A stretch of 64,000 bases of DNA from BOG-908 sp964244615 (GTDB lineage: Bacteria; Pseudomonadota; Alphaproteobacteria; Acetobacterales; Acetobacteraceae). Below are positions 39,380 through 48,561 of the stretch, piece after piece (the stretch's first letter is position 1; every line of letters starts with the position of its first letter). The stretch lies in the NCBI GenBank assembly GCA_964244615.1, contig CAXTJP010000003.1, positions 24,039 to 88,038 of the forward strand, in the 5' to 3' direction. The notes beneath the pieces are model-generated. The model saw only the letters and a program-made list of their open reading frames with translations, was not told where the DNA came from and searched no databases. A program made the position numbers and the translations under genes.

Positions 39380-40729
39380 TCACAGGTAATAATCATGCTC
39401 CGCCGGTTGCACCTCGGCGAAGAGCGCACGCAACTCCGCGCGTTTTAGGGCGCAGAACATGGCCGCAAATCGGTCGGGCAGGTAGTCCCCCAGCACGTCG
39501 CCGCGTTCGAACACGGCCAGCGCCGATACCAGGTCCAGGGGCAGGTTCGGGTCCGATGCCCGATCCGCGTCGCCACGCGTGGGCGGCGAGGGTGTCAGCC
39601 CCTGTGTGATGCCGTGGTGCAGGCCCGCCAGGATGGCGGCCACCACAAGGTGCGGGCTGGCATCGGCGGCCGCCACCCGATGCTCGATCCGGCGCGCGGC
39701 GGGCGGGCTGCGCGGGATGCGGAACGCCACCGACCGGTTGTCCTCGCCCCAGGCGCTGCTGAGCGAGGCGAACGCGCCGGCGCGGTAGCGGCGATACGCG
39801 CTGAAGCTCGGCGCGAACAGCGCCATGCTTTGCGCATGCAGTCGCTGCAGCCCGGCCACCGCCGCGTGCAGCAGCGCCTCGCCCCCGGATGCGCCGAAGC
39901 GGTTGCGCCCGGCCTCGTCCACCAGGCTGACATGGACGTGCAGTCCGCTGCCCGCCTGCAACGCGAACGGCTTGGCCATGAAGCTGGCCCGCAGGTCCAG
40001 CGAGGCCGCAACCCCCAGCGTCGCGCGTCGCAGCAGCACCGCCCGGTCGGCCTCCAGCAGCGGGTCCGGACCGTGCGCCACGCCGAGCTCGAACTGTCCG
40101 GGCCCGTACTCGGCGACCATGCCGTCCGCCACGATCTCCTGTGCCGCCAGCACCGCCTGCAGGCGATGCAGGAAGGCGCCGTGATCCTCCAGGTATTGCA
40201 GCCCGAGATGCCCGGAGGACGGCCGGGCCAGGCCGGAGGCCGCCTCGATCAGCGGCACGGGCCGACCCGCCGCATCCGCGCCCACCAGGTAGAACTCCTG
40301 TTCGCAGGCCAGAACCGGGTGCAGCCCATCGGCGCGGCAACGCTCCACCACACGCCGCAGCACCTCCCGCGGGTCGTACCACAGCGCCGTGCCATCGGCC
40401 GCCTGCATGCCCAGCAGGCATTGCGCCACCGCCTCGCCCGACCAGGGCACGGGGTGCATCAGGCCTGGCAGTGGCAGCCCTGCCGCGTCGGGGTTGCCGT
40501 CCTCGGTGCCCAGGCCGAGCGGACCGTGCGACAGGCCGCGTGCGTCCAATACAAGGGCGGAAGCGGAGAACGCGACGCCCTCCCGGCACGCGCGCGGCCA
40601 GGATGCGGCGGCCAGACGCTTGCCGCGCGGCAGGCCGTTGACGTCGATGACGAAGGCATCGACGAAGCGGGTGCCCGGCGGCAGCATCGGCGCGCGGTGC
40701 GGCGGGTCGCGGGTCAGGTTGGAGCTCAT
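39380..40729 (-). CDS. glutamine-synthetase-family ligase, gamma-glutamylpolyamine synthetase type
   Basis: 449 residues. GS-fold: N-terminal beta-grasp FVIDVNGLPRGKRLAAA; catalytic CEQEFYLVGADAAGRP; YGPGQFELGVAHGPDPLLEAD (Glu ligands); FMAKPFALQAGSGLHVHVSL (His ligand); and IPRSPPAARRIEHRVAAADASPHLVVAAILAG (Arg and Glu of the active site). PuuA relatives ligate glutamate to putrescine or other amines as the first step of their breakdown. It leads a two-gene unit with the APC permease and is divergent from a TonB-dependent receptor. Confidence 0.88.
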   Translation of the reverse strand: MSSNLTRDPPHRAPMLPPGTRFVDAFVIDVNGLPRGKRLAAASWPRACREGVAFSASALVLDARGLSHGPLGLGTEDGNPDAAGLPLPGLMHPVPWSGEAVAQCLLGMQAADGTALWYDPREVLRRVVERCRADGLHPVLACEQEFYLVGADAAGRPVPLIEAASGLARPSSGHLGLQYLEDHGAFLHRLQAVLAAQEIVADGMVAEYGPGQFELGVAHGPDPLLEADRAVLLRRATLGVAASLDLRASFMAKPFALQAGSGLHVHVSLVDEAGRNRFGASGGEALLHAAVAGLQRLHAQSMALFAPSFSAYRRYRAGAFASLSSAWGEDNRSVAFRIPRSPPAARRIEHRVAAADASPHLVVAAILAGLHHGITQGLTPSPPTRGDADRASDPNLPLDLVSALAVFERGDVLGDYLPDRFAAMFCALKRAELRALFAEVQPAEHDYYL

Positions 40730-40942
40730 GCCTTACTCTGACGCATGAGGCGGCGCTGGCAACGGCCTGATCCTGGCCGGGTATGGAATTTGCTTGAACG
40801 GCCTGGCTTTGCCCGGGCGGCGCCAAACCGATCGCTGCACTGTTGCAGGATCGCAGCACCCGGGCCGCTCGCAAGACGACGACGCTTGCGGAGGGGCTCG
40901 GTTTCGGACGGAATTGCCTGGGCGCGTCGGGGGAGGAACATC

Positions 40943-43504
40943 GTGAGTTTCAAGCTGCACTGCGCACTCGCCTGTTGGGTCGTTTCGGCCGGGTTCGCCG
41001 GCCCCGTTCTGGCCCAGCCGCAGGACCCCGCCCTGCAGACCGTCACGAAAAAGGGCCAGGCCCGGCAGGACCGGCAGGGCAGTACCGCGGGCGTGCAGAA
41101 CGGGCATATCGAGGAAGTGGTCGTGACCGCGCAGAAACGGTCGGAGAACGTGCGCAAGGTGCCGCTCAGCGTGACCGTGCTCAGCGGCGCGCAGATACGC
41201 GCGGCGCACATCCAGAACTTCGCCGACCTGACCCGCGCGGTGCCGAACCTGTCGTTCTCCAGCCAAGCGGGCGAAGGCCTCTCGACGCTCGAAATACGCG
41301 GCATCGCCAGCCAGGCAGGCACGTCGACCGTCGCCCTCTACCTCGACGACACCTCGCTCACCACACGCAACCTCAGCACCGAGGGCACCGCCGAGCCGCG
41401 GTTCCTGGACATCTCGCGCGTCGAAGTGCTGCGCGGCCCGCAGAGCACGCTCTACGGCGCCAGCGCGCTGGGCGGCACGCTGCGCTACATCAGCAACCAG
41501 CCGAAGATGAACGTCTTCGAGGGCAACATCTTCTCCGAGCTGTCCGGCACCTATCACGGCACGGCCAACTGGGACGAGCAGGGCGTGCTCAACATCCCCC
41601 TCGTGCACGACAAGCTGGTGCTGCGCATCGCCGGCGAGACCGGCGGGGACGGCGGCTACATCGCCGATGTCAATCCGGCCAACGGCGCGGTCATCAAGGA
41701 CAACATCAACAGCCAGGGTTTCACCGTCGGGCGCGGCAGCCTGCTGTGGACACCGAACGACTGGCTCAGCGTCACGCCCAGCCTGTTTTTCCAGCGCGCC
41801 ATCACGCGTGACGTGGACGCGCAGTACCTGGCACTGCCGAACTTCCAGACCCCCAAGACCGTGGCTGAACCGGGCCGTGACACGCTGATCGTGCCCAGCC
41901 TGACGCTGAACGCGGACCTCGGGTTCGCCAACCTGATCGCCGTCACCGGCAACTACGAACGCCAATTCTCCCGCACGCTGGACAGCACGATCTACGACAA
42001 CCTGTCGCTCTACGCCTGCGACCCGCTCAACGATGCCGACGGCGCGCCGTTCTGCGGCACGGACGCGAACAACAACCCGATCTACGGCTCCCCGCCCGGG
42101 CTCTACGACGCGCTCAACCTGCTGCCGAGCCAGACCTACTACAGCAACACGGTCAGGCAATGGTCAGAGGAGATCAGGCTGGTGTCCAAGCCCTACGATC
42201 CCGATGGCCTGCCGTTCACCTGGATCGCCGGGCTGTACTACTCGGACGAGCACACCACCTCGACCGACACGGAGTTCGTGCAGGGGGCCGACGCCGCCTT
42301 CAACCGGTTCGGTGTCAGCGGCAACGACCCGACCGTGCTGGGCGGCGCGTTTCCGGGCGGCATCGTCAACGATCAGGTGTTCCAGGGCATACAGTCCTAC
42401 GACACCGCGCAGTACGCCGTGTTCGGCGAGGGTACCTACTACCCGAGGCCCAACATCCGCCTGACCGTCGGCGGCCGCTACCAGTACTCCCGCGACGGCG
42501 AGAACTCCTACGAGAACTACTTCTACGATTACGGCAATGGCGGCCCGACCTCGTCGGTCGGACATTTCTACGCGTTTACCCCGAAATTCGCGGTCGGCTG
42601 GGACATCACACCCGACAACACGCTCTACGCCAACATCTCGAAAGGCTTCCGCCTCGGCAGTGAAAACCGGCTCATCGCCTTCGTGCCCTCAGACGTGAAC
42701 GCCAACGGCACGCCGAGCTACGATCTGGCCAAGCTCGGGCTGAGCACCTCGCCCAACAGCTTCGGCCCGGACAAGCTGTGGAACTACGAGATCGGCGACA
42801 AGGCCCGGCTGTTCGGCGGGCGTCTCACGGTGAACGCCGATTTCTTCTACATCATGTGGAACGACATACAGACCTCGGTGCCGCTCGTCACCTCGGGCGA
42901 CGGGTTCGAGACCAACGCAGGGTCGGCCACCAGCTATGGCGGCGAGTTCGAGATACGCGGCCGGGTCACCGACAGCCTGACCGTGGGCTTGTCGGGCAGC
43001 ATCCTGAACGCGACGCTTGACCACGGTGTGAGCGTGAACGGCAACCTGATCACCGGCACCTTCGCCGGCGAAAAGATACCCGGCGTGCCCGAGTACAATT
43101 TCGTCTTCGACGCCAAGCAGAACTTCAAAGTCTCGGAAGCGGTCAGCGGCTTCGTCTCGCTTACGCCCACCTGGGTCGGCGACAGCCATGGCGACGTGAT
43201 CGCCGGCAACCTCGGCAGCACCGACTGCACCGTCGACGGCAACTGCGTCGAACCCAACCCCGACTACAAACGGCCAGGCTACATCACCCTGGACATGGCG
43301 GCGGGGCTCGATTTCGGTCGCTGGGAAGTCACGGTGTTCGGTCGCAACCTGACCAACAACAACAAGATCATCCAGCGCCCCGATATTCAGGGCTCGGCCT
43401 CGTCGGCCTACGGCCTGGACTACCTCGGCAGCTTCGTGCGCAACGCGCAGGGCTTCACCCTGCGGCCGCTGACAGTGGGCATGAATGCCAGCATGAGGTT
43501 TTGA
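40943..43504 (+). CDS. TonB-dependent outer-membrane receptor
   Basis: 853 residues from GTG at 40943 (GGGGGAGGA upstream); the longer frame is antisense noise. Signal peptide LACWVVSAGFAGPVLAQ. TonB box region IEEVVVTAQKRSENVRKVPLSV, plug domain with ADLTRAVPNLSFSS, IEIRG-type LEIRGIASQAG and VEVLRGPQSTLYGASALGGTLRYIS, then a 22-strand-type barrel ending in the outer-membrane signature RPLTVGMNASMRF. The 'IEEVVVTAQKR' TonB box is typical of proteobacterial receptors of broad, often unknown substrates. Sharing an intergenic region with the PuuA-like gene hints at co-regulation. Confidence 0.93.
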   Translation: MSFKLHCALACWVVSAGFAGPVLAQPQDPALQTVTKKGQARQDRQGSTAGVQNGHIEEVVVTAQKRSENVRKVPLSVTVLSGAQIRAAHIQNFADLTRAVPNLSFSSQAGEGLSTLEIRGIASQAGTSTVALYLDDTSLTTRNLSTEGTAEPRFLDISRVEVLRGPQSTLYGASALGGTLRYISNQPKMNVFEGNIFSELSGTYHGTANWDEQGVLNIPLVHDKLVLRIAGETGGDGGYIADVNPANGAVIKDNINSQGFTVGRGSLLWTPNDWLSVTPSLFFQRAITRDVDAQYLALPNFQTPKTVAEPGRDTLIVPSLTLNADLGFANLIAVTGNYERQFSRTLDSTIYDNLSLYACDPLNDADGAPFCGTDANNNPIYGSPPGLYDALNLLPSQTYYSNTVRQWSEEIRLVSKPYDPDGLPFTWIAGLYYSDEHTTSTDTEFVQGADAAFNRFGVSGNDPTVLGGAFPGGIVNDQVFQGIQSYDTAQYAVFGEGTYYPRPNIRLTVGGRYQYSRDGENSYENYFYDYGNGGPTSSVGHFYAFTPKFAVGWDITPDNTLYANISKGFRLGSENRLIAFVPSDVNANGTPSYDLAKLGLSTSPNSFGPDKLWNYEIGDKARLFGGRLTVNADFFYIMWNDIQTSVPLVTSGDGFETNAGSATSYGGEFEIRGRVTDSLTVGLSGSILNATLDHGVSVNGNLITGTFAGEKIPGVPEYNFVFDAKQNFKVSEAVSGFVSLTPTWVGDSHGDVIAGNLGSTDCTVDGNCVEPNPDYKRPGYITLDMAAGLDFGRWEVTVFGRNLTNNNKIIQRPDIQGSASSAYGLDYLGSFVRNAQGFTLRPLTVGMNASMRF

Positions 43505-43721
43505 CCGGTTCTATGACCGATTGGTGATTGTATGCAGCTATCGCACACAGGTCTGAAAAAGGTCACACGTCTCAGTTGCAATATACCACGTTGTTGCGGC
43601 ATGCTAGAGAAACGGCCGCCCTCGCTACCGCCGGGGCTGGCGGCAACTTGCGTCAATGCGTAATCGTTCCATGTGGGTGTGATGGCGTTTGCAGAAGGCC
43701 GACAAAGGATAATTCAGGCCG

Positions 43722-44000
43722 ATGAACGATTTTGCTGATGCGGAAGTGAAAATGATGGAGGGACCAGTCGCAAACTCGGTGCCCCGGCAAGGCCGGCGGC
43801 TGTCCGACAAGATACTGGTCGCGTTTCATCACGCCTGTGACGCACAGGACCTTGTCGTCGCCGAGCAACTGCTCAAGACACTCGAGACGATGTTGACGCG
43901 TCGCGGCGCGCCGTCCGAACAAAATCGGCGCAAGGCGCTTGAAAGCCTCGTCGCGGCCCATGAACGCCTTTGGCACCTGCGGCACCGCGAAGCGAGCTGA
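43722..44000 (+). CDS. small conserved hypothetical protein
   Basis: 92 residues; AAAGGA lies 14 bases before the ATG. All-helical: LSDKILVAFHHACDAQDLVVAEQLLKTLETMLTRRGAPSEQNRRKALESLVAAHERLWHLRH reads like a two- to three-helix hairpin with TPR-like spacing and a basic middle. Similar short proteins occur widely in Rhodospirillales, but I know no function. It stands alone between the TonB receptor and the convergent methyltransferase gene. Confidence 0.75.
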   Translation: MNDFADAEVKMMEGPVANSVPRQGRRLSDKILVAFHHACDAQDLVVAEQLLKTLETMLTRRGAPSEQNRRKALESLVAAHERLWHLRHREAS

Positions 44001-44048
44001 ACGCCTGTTCGCCTCGGCCACCACGCGTGCGCCTGGGCCAGCGCCGGC

Positions 44049-44786
44049 CTAGAACGGCAGACCACCCCCCGACCGCAGGATGAACTCGGCTTCCTCCGTG
44101 TAGCCGCCGTCGGCGCGATGCAGCACCAGGCCCGGCAGCAGGCGACTGCCGCCGCCGCCCTGGCGAACGCCGCTGAGGACGACGAGCCGGGCGGCCTCGC
44201 CTGACCGCGTCCAGAACGGAACGAGCATCACCTCCCGGCAATCCGCGTCAACGAGGGCCGCAATGCCTTCGGCCAGCAACGCCGACGGCAACACCAGGCT
44301 GAGCGTCCCGCGCGGCCGCAACGCGCGCGACAGGGCGACCGTCCACCGGGACAGCAATCCGGGGGCCGCCATCTTCGCCGCCCTTCGGCTTTGCGAGGGA
44401 GACTGCGTGCCGGCATCGGCGTGCCATGGCGGGTTGGCAAAGGCATGGTCGTAGGCGCAGTCGGCATGCCACGACGTCACGTCCTGAGCCAGGACATGCA
44501 GCCCCCGACAGTCGTTTGCCGCAAGGTTCTCCGTCGCGATGGCCGCCATTTCCGGGTCGCGCTCGATGCCGAGGCCGGACAGGCCGCCAACCCGTGCCGA
44601 CAGCGCCAGCAGCCCGGCCCCGGCGCCGGTTCCTGCCTCCACGACGCGGTCGCCGGGGCGGGCGGGCACGCAGGCCGCCAGCAGCACCGGCTCGATCCCG
44701 GTCCGGTAGCCGTCCACCTTCTGGCGGTAGCAGATCTTTCCGCCCAGCAGCGTGCCGCATGAGTGCGCCGGTGCTGCGTCCGGCAT
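44049..44786 (-). CDS. TrmN6-like SAM methyltransferase (tRNA1-Val A37 N6 type)
   Basis: 245 residues. Class I methyltransferase with GKICYRQKVDGYRTGIEPVLLAACVPA at the N-terminus, motif I VVEAGTGAGAGLLALSARV, acidic LGIERDPEMAAIA and catalytic FANPPWH, the NPP[FW] tetrad of N6-adenine methylases. This agrees with TrmN6/YfiC, which methylates A37 of tRNA1-Val. It overlaps a DUF2007-like gene by one base (stop/start), on the same strand. Substrate is inferred from family only. Confidence 0.85.
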   Translation of the reverse strand: MPDAAPAHSCGTLLGGKICYRQKVDGYRTGIEPVLLAACVPARPGDRVVEAGTGAGAGLLALSARVGGLSGLGIERDPEMAAIATENLAANDCRGLHVLAQDVTSWHADCAYDHAFANPPWHADAGTQSPSQSRRAAKMAAPGLLSRWTVALSRALRPRGTLSLVLPSALLAEGIAALVDADCREVMLVPFWTRSGEAARLVVLSGVRQGGGGSRLLPGLVLHRADGGYTEEAEFILRSGGGLPF

Positions 44787-44992
44787 CAGGCCTCGCCCGC
44801 CTCGCGCAGCACCCGCATCGCCTGGTGGCGGTCCGCAGTGGCGACGGCCAGCCTGCGCGGGATGGCGCCGATGCTGCCCTCCACGGCGCTGACCTGGCCG
44901 TCAAGCACGGTGGCATCGATGCCGGCATCCCGCAGCAGGGATGTAAGGAAGCTCAGCCTCACGAGATCGTTGGTCACCAGCAGCACATGCAC
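44786..44992 (-). CDS. DUF2007-like small protein
   Basis: 68 residues: MHVLLVTNDLVRLSFLTSLLRDAGIDATVLDGQVSAVEGSIGAIPRRLAVATADRHQAMRVLREAG. A beta-alpha-beta fold with a ferredoxin-like look, matching DUF2007 ('putative signal transducing protein', PII-like), which often lies beside TrmN6-like methyltransferases in alphaproteobacteria. The stop and the methyltransferase start share one base. Divergent from the polyprenyl synthase gene. Confidence 0.85.
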   Translation of the reverse strand: MHVLLVTNDLVRLSFLTSLLRDAGIDATVLDGQVSAVEGSIGAIPRRLAVATADRHQAMRVLREAGEA

Positions 44993-45061
44993 GGTCCACA
45001 GCCTTGGCAGGGGCGGTGGACTATGGACACAGCTGCGTCTCCGGCTCCAGCCATGCCGATC

Positions 45062-45089
45062 GGCAAGGCGGTCAGCCGACCGCCTTGCC
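45062..45089. other. strong hairpin in the DUF2007/polyprenyl synthase divergent region
   Basis: Perfect 12-bp arms GGCAAGGCGGTC/GACCGCCTTGCC with a 4-base loop AGCC. No T-run follows on either strand, so it is not a standard terminator. It lies 110 bp before the polyprenyl synthase start and could be a leader structure or a repeat remnant. Confidence 0.55.
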
Positions 45090-45199
45090 TTGACCCTCGT
45101 TGGACCCCGCCGATATGGTGGAACGGCCCCAGATGCCGCCTGCCGGGGCGATGAAGCCGGTCACGGTCCGGCCGGGCTCTGGGGGTTCAGGAGAGCTTT

Positions 45200-46276
45200 T
45201 TGGGTCTAGCTGTCAGCATGCCGACCGCAGGGGTGCTCACCCGCGCACAGCCCTCGCCGGCCGGGCCTGCAGCCACGACCGCGGGCGAGGACGCGCTGGC
45301 GGCACTGGCCGAACTGGTGCGGGCCGACCTGTCGGCCTGCAACCGCGTCATCGTCCAGAACATGCAGAGCCAGGTAGAGCTGATCCCGCAGCTCGCGGCC
45401 CATCTGGTCGCCGCCGGCGGCAAGCGCCTGCGGCCGATGCTGACCCTGGCCTGTGCCAGGCTGTGCGGCTATCCCGGACCGGCCGGCGGCCAGCGGCACG
45501 TGGACCTGGCCGCCTGCGTGGAGTTCATCCACACCGCCACCCTGTTGCACGACGACGTGGTGGACGAAAGCCGCCTGCGCCGGGGCCTGGCCACGGCCAA
45601 CGCCGTGTTCGGCAACAAGGCGAGCGTGCTCGTCGGCGACTTCCTGTTCTCCCGCAGCTTCCAGCTGATGACCGCCGATGGCAGCCTGCCGGTGCTGCGC
45701 ATCCTCTCCCACGCCGCCGCCACCATCGCCGAGGGCGAGGTGCTGCAGCTGGTCACACAGAACGACCTTTCGACGCGGGACGAACGCTACCTCGACGTGA
45801 TCCAGGGCAAGACCGCGGCGCTGTTCGCCGCCGCCTGCCAGATCGGCGCGGTCGTCGCCGGCCGCGGTCCGGCCGAGGAGCAGGCGTTGGCCGATTTCGG
45901 CCTCTATATCGGCACCGCGTTCCAGCTGGTGGACGACGCGCTGGACTACGCCGCCGACCAGGCCAAGCTCGGCAAGACGGTCGGTGACGATTTCCGCGAG
46001 GGCAAGATCACCGGCCCGGTGCTGGCCGCCTACAAGGCCGGCAACGAGGCGGACCGCGCGTTCTGGCGTCGCACCATCGAAGACACCGAACAGACCGACG
46101 CCGACCTGGACCACGCGCTGGTGCTGATGGAGCACACCGGCGCGATCGAGGCGACGCTGCTCAGAGCGGAAGGATTTGCCGAGCGGGCCAAGGCGGTGCT
46201 CGGCGTGTTTCCCGACGGCCCGGTGCGGCAATGCCTGATGGACGTAGCCGATTACACGGTCCATCGAGGCCGCTGA
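45200..46276 (+). CDS. ispB: polyprenyl (octaprenyl/decaprenyl) diphosphate synthase
   Basis: 358 residues from TTG at 45200, with GGAG close upstream; ATG at 45218 is the alternative. Long-chain trans-prenyltransferase that makes the ubiquinone side chain. First Asp-rich motif HTATLLHDDVVDESRLRRG, second FQLVDDALDYAAD, plus GGKRLRPMLTLACARL and GDFLFSRSFQLM. The residues before the first DDxxD are small (Thr-Ala-Thr), consistent with a long product. Distinct from the short-chain IspA at 61638-62567. Chain length cannot be fixed from sequence here. Confidence 0.92.
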   Translation: MGLAVSMPTAGVLTRAQPSPAGPAATTAGEDALAALAELVRADLSACNRVIVQNMQSQVELIPQLAAHLVAAGGKRLRPMLTLACARLCGYPGPAGGQRHVDLAACVEFIHTATLLHDDVVDESRLRRGLATANAVFGNKASVLVGDFLFSRSFQLMTADGSLPVLRILSHAAATIAEGEVLQLVTQNDLSTRDERYLDVIQGKTAALFAAACQIGAVVAGRGPAEEQALADFGLYIGTAFQLVDDALDYAADQAKLGKTVGDDFREGKITGPVLAAYKAGNEADRAFWRRTIEDTEQTDADLDHALVLMEHTGAIEATLLRAEGFAERAKAVLGVFPDGPVRQCLMDVADYTVHRGR

Positions 46277-46320
46277 CGAGGTGTCCGGCGCGGCATGCGA
46301 CGCGCCGCCGCAGGGTCAGG

Positions 46321-47010
46321 TCAGGGCTTTCCGGCCTTGGCCAGGACCGCCAGGAATTGCTGCTCGCGCAGTGCGGCCTCCCGCGCTTCCGGCGAGCCTT
46401 CCACGACGAAGCGGGTCTTCGGGCTTTCCCGGCGCAGCTCGTCCAGCGGCGCGCCGATCGCATCGTCGCTCAAGGTCTGGGCATTGAGCTGAAAGAACTT
46501 CCAGCCGGACCCGTCCGGCTGGGCCAGCAGCGTCACCTGGTCGGGCAGGTCCTGGCCGGTGTGCGTGGCCAGGCCGACCGGAACCGCCGGTTCGGGCACG
46601 GTGGCCCCTTCCGTCACCAGCCCGGCCTGCTTGCCAAGGCGTTCGACGGCCGCGATGCGCGACAGGCGGTAGAGCTCTGCCTCGGAGACGGCCCGATCGA
46701 ACGCCGCGCGACGCGTGCGGGCGTCGGGCACCGGCGCGAACAGGTCCTGCTCCGCATGAAGCACAAAACGCACATGCACCCGCCACGATCCCATCGGCAG
46801 CTTTGTGGTGCCGAGATCCGTCGCCGGCTCGTAGCTGGTGTGCAGCTGGCCCAGCCGCAGATAGGCCGGCTGGCTGCGTGCAAGGTAGGCCGCGACGTCG
46901 GCATCGGCCGGCTTGGGGCCGGATTTCCCACAGGACGCAGCGGCCAGGAGTACGGCGGCGGCGACCCAGCCTGACGCTGTCCGGGAAAGCCTGGGGGTGG
47001 TGCCGCGCAT
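46321..47010 (-). CDS. putative lipoprotein, unknown
   Basis: 229 residues. N-terminal signal with lipobox LLAAASC (Cys about 27), followed by GKSGPKP, so probably membrane-anchored in the periplasm. The body has SWRVHVRFVLHAEQDLFAP, then a helical section and a C-terminal helix with many Glu/Arg. I recognise no domain. It is convergent with the polyprenyl synthase gene and lies 69 bp downstream of the glycosyltransferase gene on the same strand. Function unknown. Confidence 0.7.
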   Translation of the reverse strand: MRGTTPRLSRTASGWVAAAVLLAAASCGKSGPKPADADVAAYLARSQPAYLRLGQLHTSYEPATDLGTTKLPMGSWRVHVRFVLHAEQDLFAPVPDARTRRAAFDRAVSEAELYRLSRIAAVERLGKQAGLVTEGATVPEPAVPVGLATHTGQDLPDQVTLLAQPDGSGWKFFQLNAQTLSDDAIGAPLDELRRESPKTRFVVEGSPEAREAALREQQFLAVLAKAGKP

Positions 47011-47079
47011 TGCCGTGCCTTCGAATGGGTGCCGCCCTGTCTATCAGAGGGTGCCGCCCCCGCGACGCTTAAACTTAGG

Positions 47080-48561
47080 TCAGCTTGGACCGGCCGTCTT
47101 GTCCGGCTGCCGGTGGAGGATGTCGCGGTAGAACGCCTGCTTGCGATCCTCCTGCTCGCGGGTGCGGAAGCGTCTTACCAGATGGTGGATGTGCGGACCG
47201 CCGCGGCCACCGCCCATGATGGCGGCGTCGAGCGGCGGCCGGCCGATCGCCACGCCCCGCACCGTCTCGTGCACCACCCCGCTATAAGCGACGCGGCCAT
47301 CCGGCGTGTGGCGCAGCAGCCTGACCTGGCGGTCGGGGTAGGACAACATCACGCCCTGCTTGTCGACGCCCGGGAAGTTGTAGCGCGGCAACGCGTAGGC
47401 CTCGTGGGTGGCGCCGACGATCAGCGCCAGCAAGGCGGCGTGGTCCTCGGGCGCCAGTTCCTCGTCGGCGTCCAGCATCAGCACCCATTCCACCCAACCC
47501 GGCACCATCGCCAGCGCCGCGTTGCGCATGGCGGCGAAATCGTCCCCGAACGCGGTGTGGTCCCGGATTGCAAAAGCGGTGGCCACCCCGCACCCGCCCA
47601 GGAAGGCCTGCACCAGGGCCGCCGTCCGGTCGGTCGAGCCGGTGTCGAGCACGGCGTAGAAGCTGGCCACCGGCTGGGCGCTGCGCAGCATGTTCTCCAC
47701 GCACACCGCCTCGTCGCGCACGATGGCGGCGATGGCCAGGGCGGGATGCGCCGCGCGGTCGGGCGGCGCGGCGGGCGGGTCGGGCGGATCGTAGGACACC
47801 GGCAGCAGCCAGCCGCCCAGATGGTGCAGGTGCAGGCCGCGCCAACGCTGCACCGGCTCGGCGTCGTGCGACGCGGCGACGGCGTCGCTGAGGGCGGCGG
47901 CGTCGAAACCCTCGTGCGGGCGGCCGACCAGAAGCAGGGCGCGAGAGGCGAGATACGGGCGCAACGCGGCCACCCAGGCCAGCGAGGCCGGACGGCCCAG
48001 CAGGCAGAGCGCATCGATGCGGCGGCCGAACTGTCCCAGGATGCCTGCGATGGAAGCGGCATCGCCGTCCAGCCGGAACACCGTCGTCCCCGCTTCCAGC
48101 GAGCCGGCGACCGGAACCACAGGTGGAAAGCCCGGCGCGATGTGCAGAATCGCCGCCTCCGCCTGGTCGAACGGCAGCAGGTCGGCCAGACCGACGTCGG
48201 GGGCCGCGCCAACCACCACGGCGAAACGCGCCGCGCCCGCATCGTTACGGCTGAAGATGTGCAGCAGGCCGCGCCGGACCGCGTCGTCCGGTGGTGGCGA
48301 TGGCGGTGGTGCTGGCGCCGCCGAGGCCGCACGCTCCAGCAGGATTCGCGCCAGGACGGAGGCCACAGGGTCGCGCGCCCGAAGCGTCCGCCCGGTGACG
48401 CGCGCGAAATAAGCCTCGAACTCGTCGGAGGTGAACACAGCGCGCCGGCCGCGCTCGAGGGTGGGATAGAAGCCCTTGAAGGCCGCGATGGTGTCGGCGT
48501 TCTCCGGGTCACGGCCGAGCAGGCTGCGGTAGAGCTGCGTCACCTCCGCGTCGGTGATCAT
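47080..48561 (-). CDS. DUF4214-GT2 glycosyltransferase fusion
   Basis: 493 residues from ATG at 48561, overlapping the bioD stop (ATGA). N-terminal MITDAEVTQLYRSLLGRDPE...FTSDEFEAYF is a DUF4214-like phycobilisome-linker-type module. The middle (about 100-240) is unassigned alpha/beta. The GT2 domain follows: LAIAAIVRDEAVCVENMLRS, FYAVLDTGSTDRTAALV, FAAMRNAALAM, WVLMLDADEELAPEDHAAL (DxD) and a late VVHETVRG. Similar domain mixes occur in surface-glycan genes of Acetobacteraceae and Methylobacteria. Donor and acceptor unknown. Confidence 0.82.
   Translation of the reverse strand: MITDAEVTQLYRSLLGRDPENADTIAAFKGFYPTLERGRRAVFTSDEFEAYFARVTGRTLRARDPVASVLARILLERAASAAPAPPPSPPPDDAVRRGLLHIFSRNDAGAARFAVVVGAAPDVGLADLLPFDQAEAAILHIAPGFPPVVPVAGSLEAGTTVFRLDGDAASIAGILGQFGRRIDALCLLGRPASLAWVAALRPYLASRALLLVGRPHEGFDAAALSDAVAASHDAEPVQRWRGLHLHHLGGWLLPVSYDPPDPPAAPPDRAAHPALAIAAIVRDEAVCVENMLRSAQPVASFYAVLDTGSTDRTAALVQAFLGGCGVATAFAIRDHTAFGDDFAAMRNAALAMVPGWVEWVLMLDADEELAPEDHAALLALIVGATHEAYALPRYNFPGVDKQGVMLSYPDRQVRLLRHTPDGRVAYSGVVHETVRGVAIGRPPLDAAIMGGGRGGPHIHHLVRRFRTREQEDRKQAFYRDILHRQPDKTAGPS

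Noticed and set aside
40745..40942. Upstream extension of the TonB receptor
   Set aside because: No signal peptide would result, and a strong Shine-Dalgarno lies before GTG 40943 followed by a clean signal peptide.
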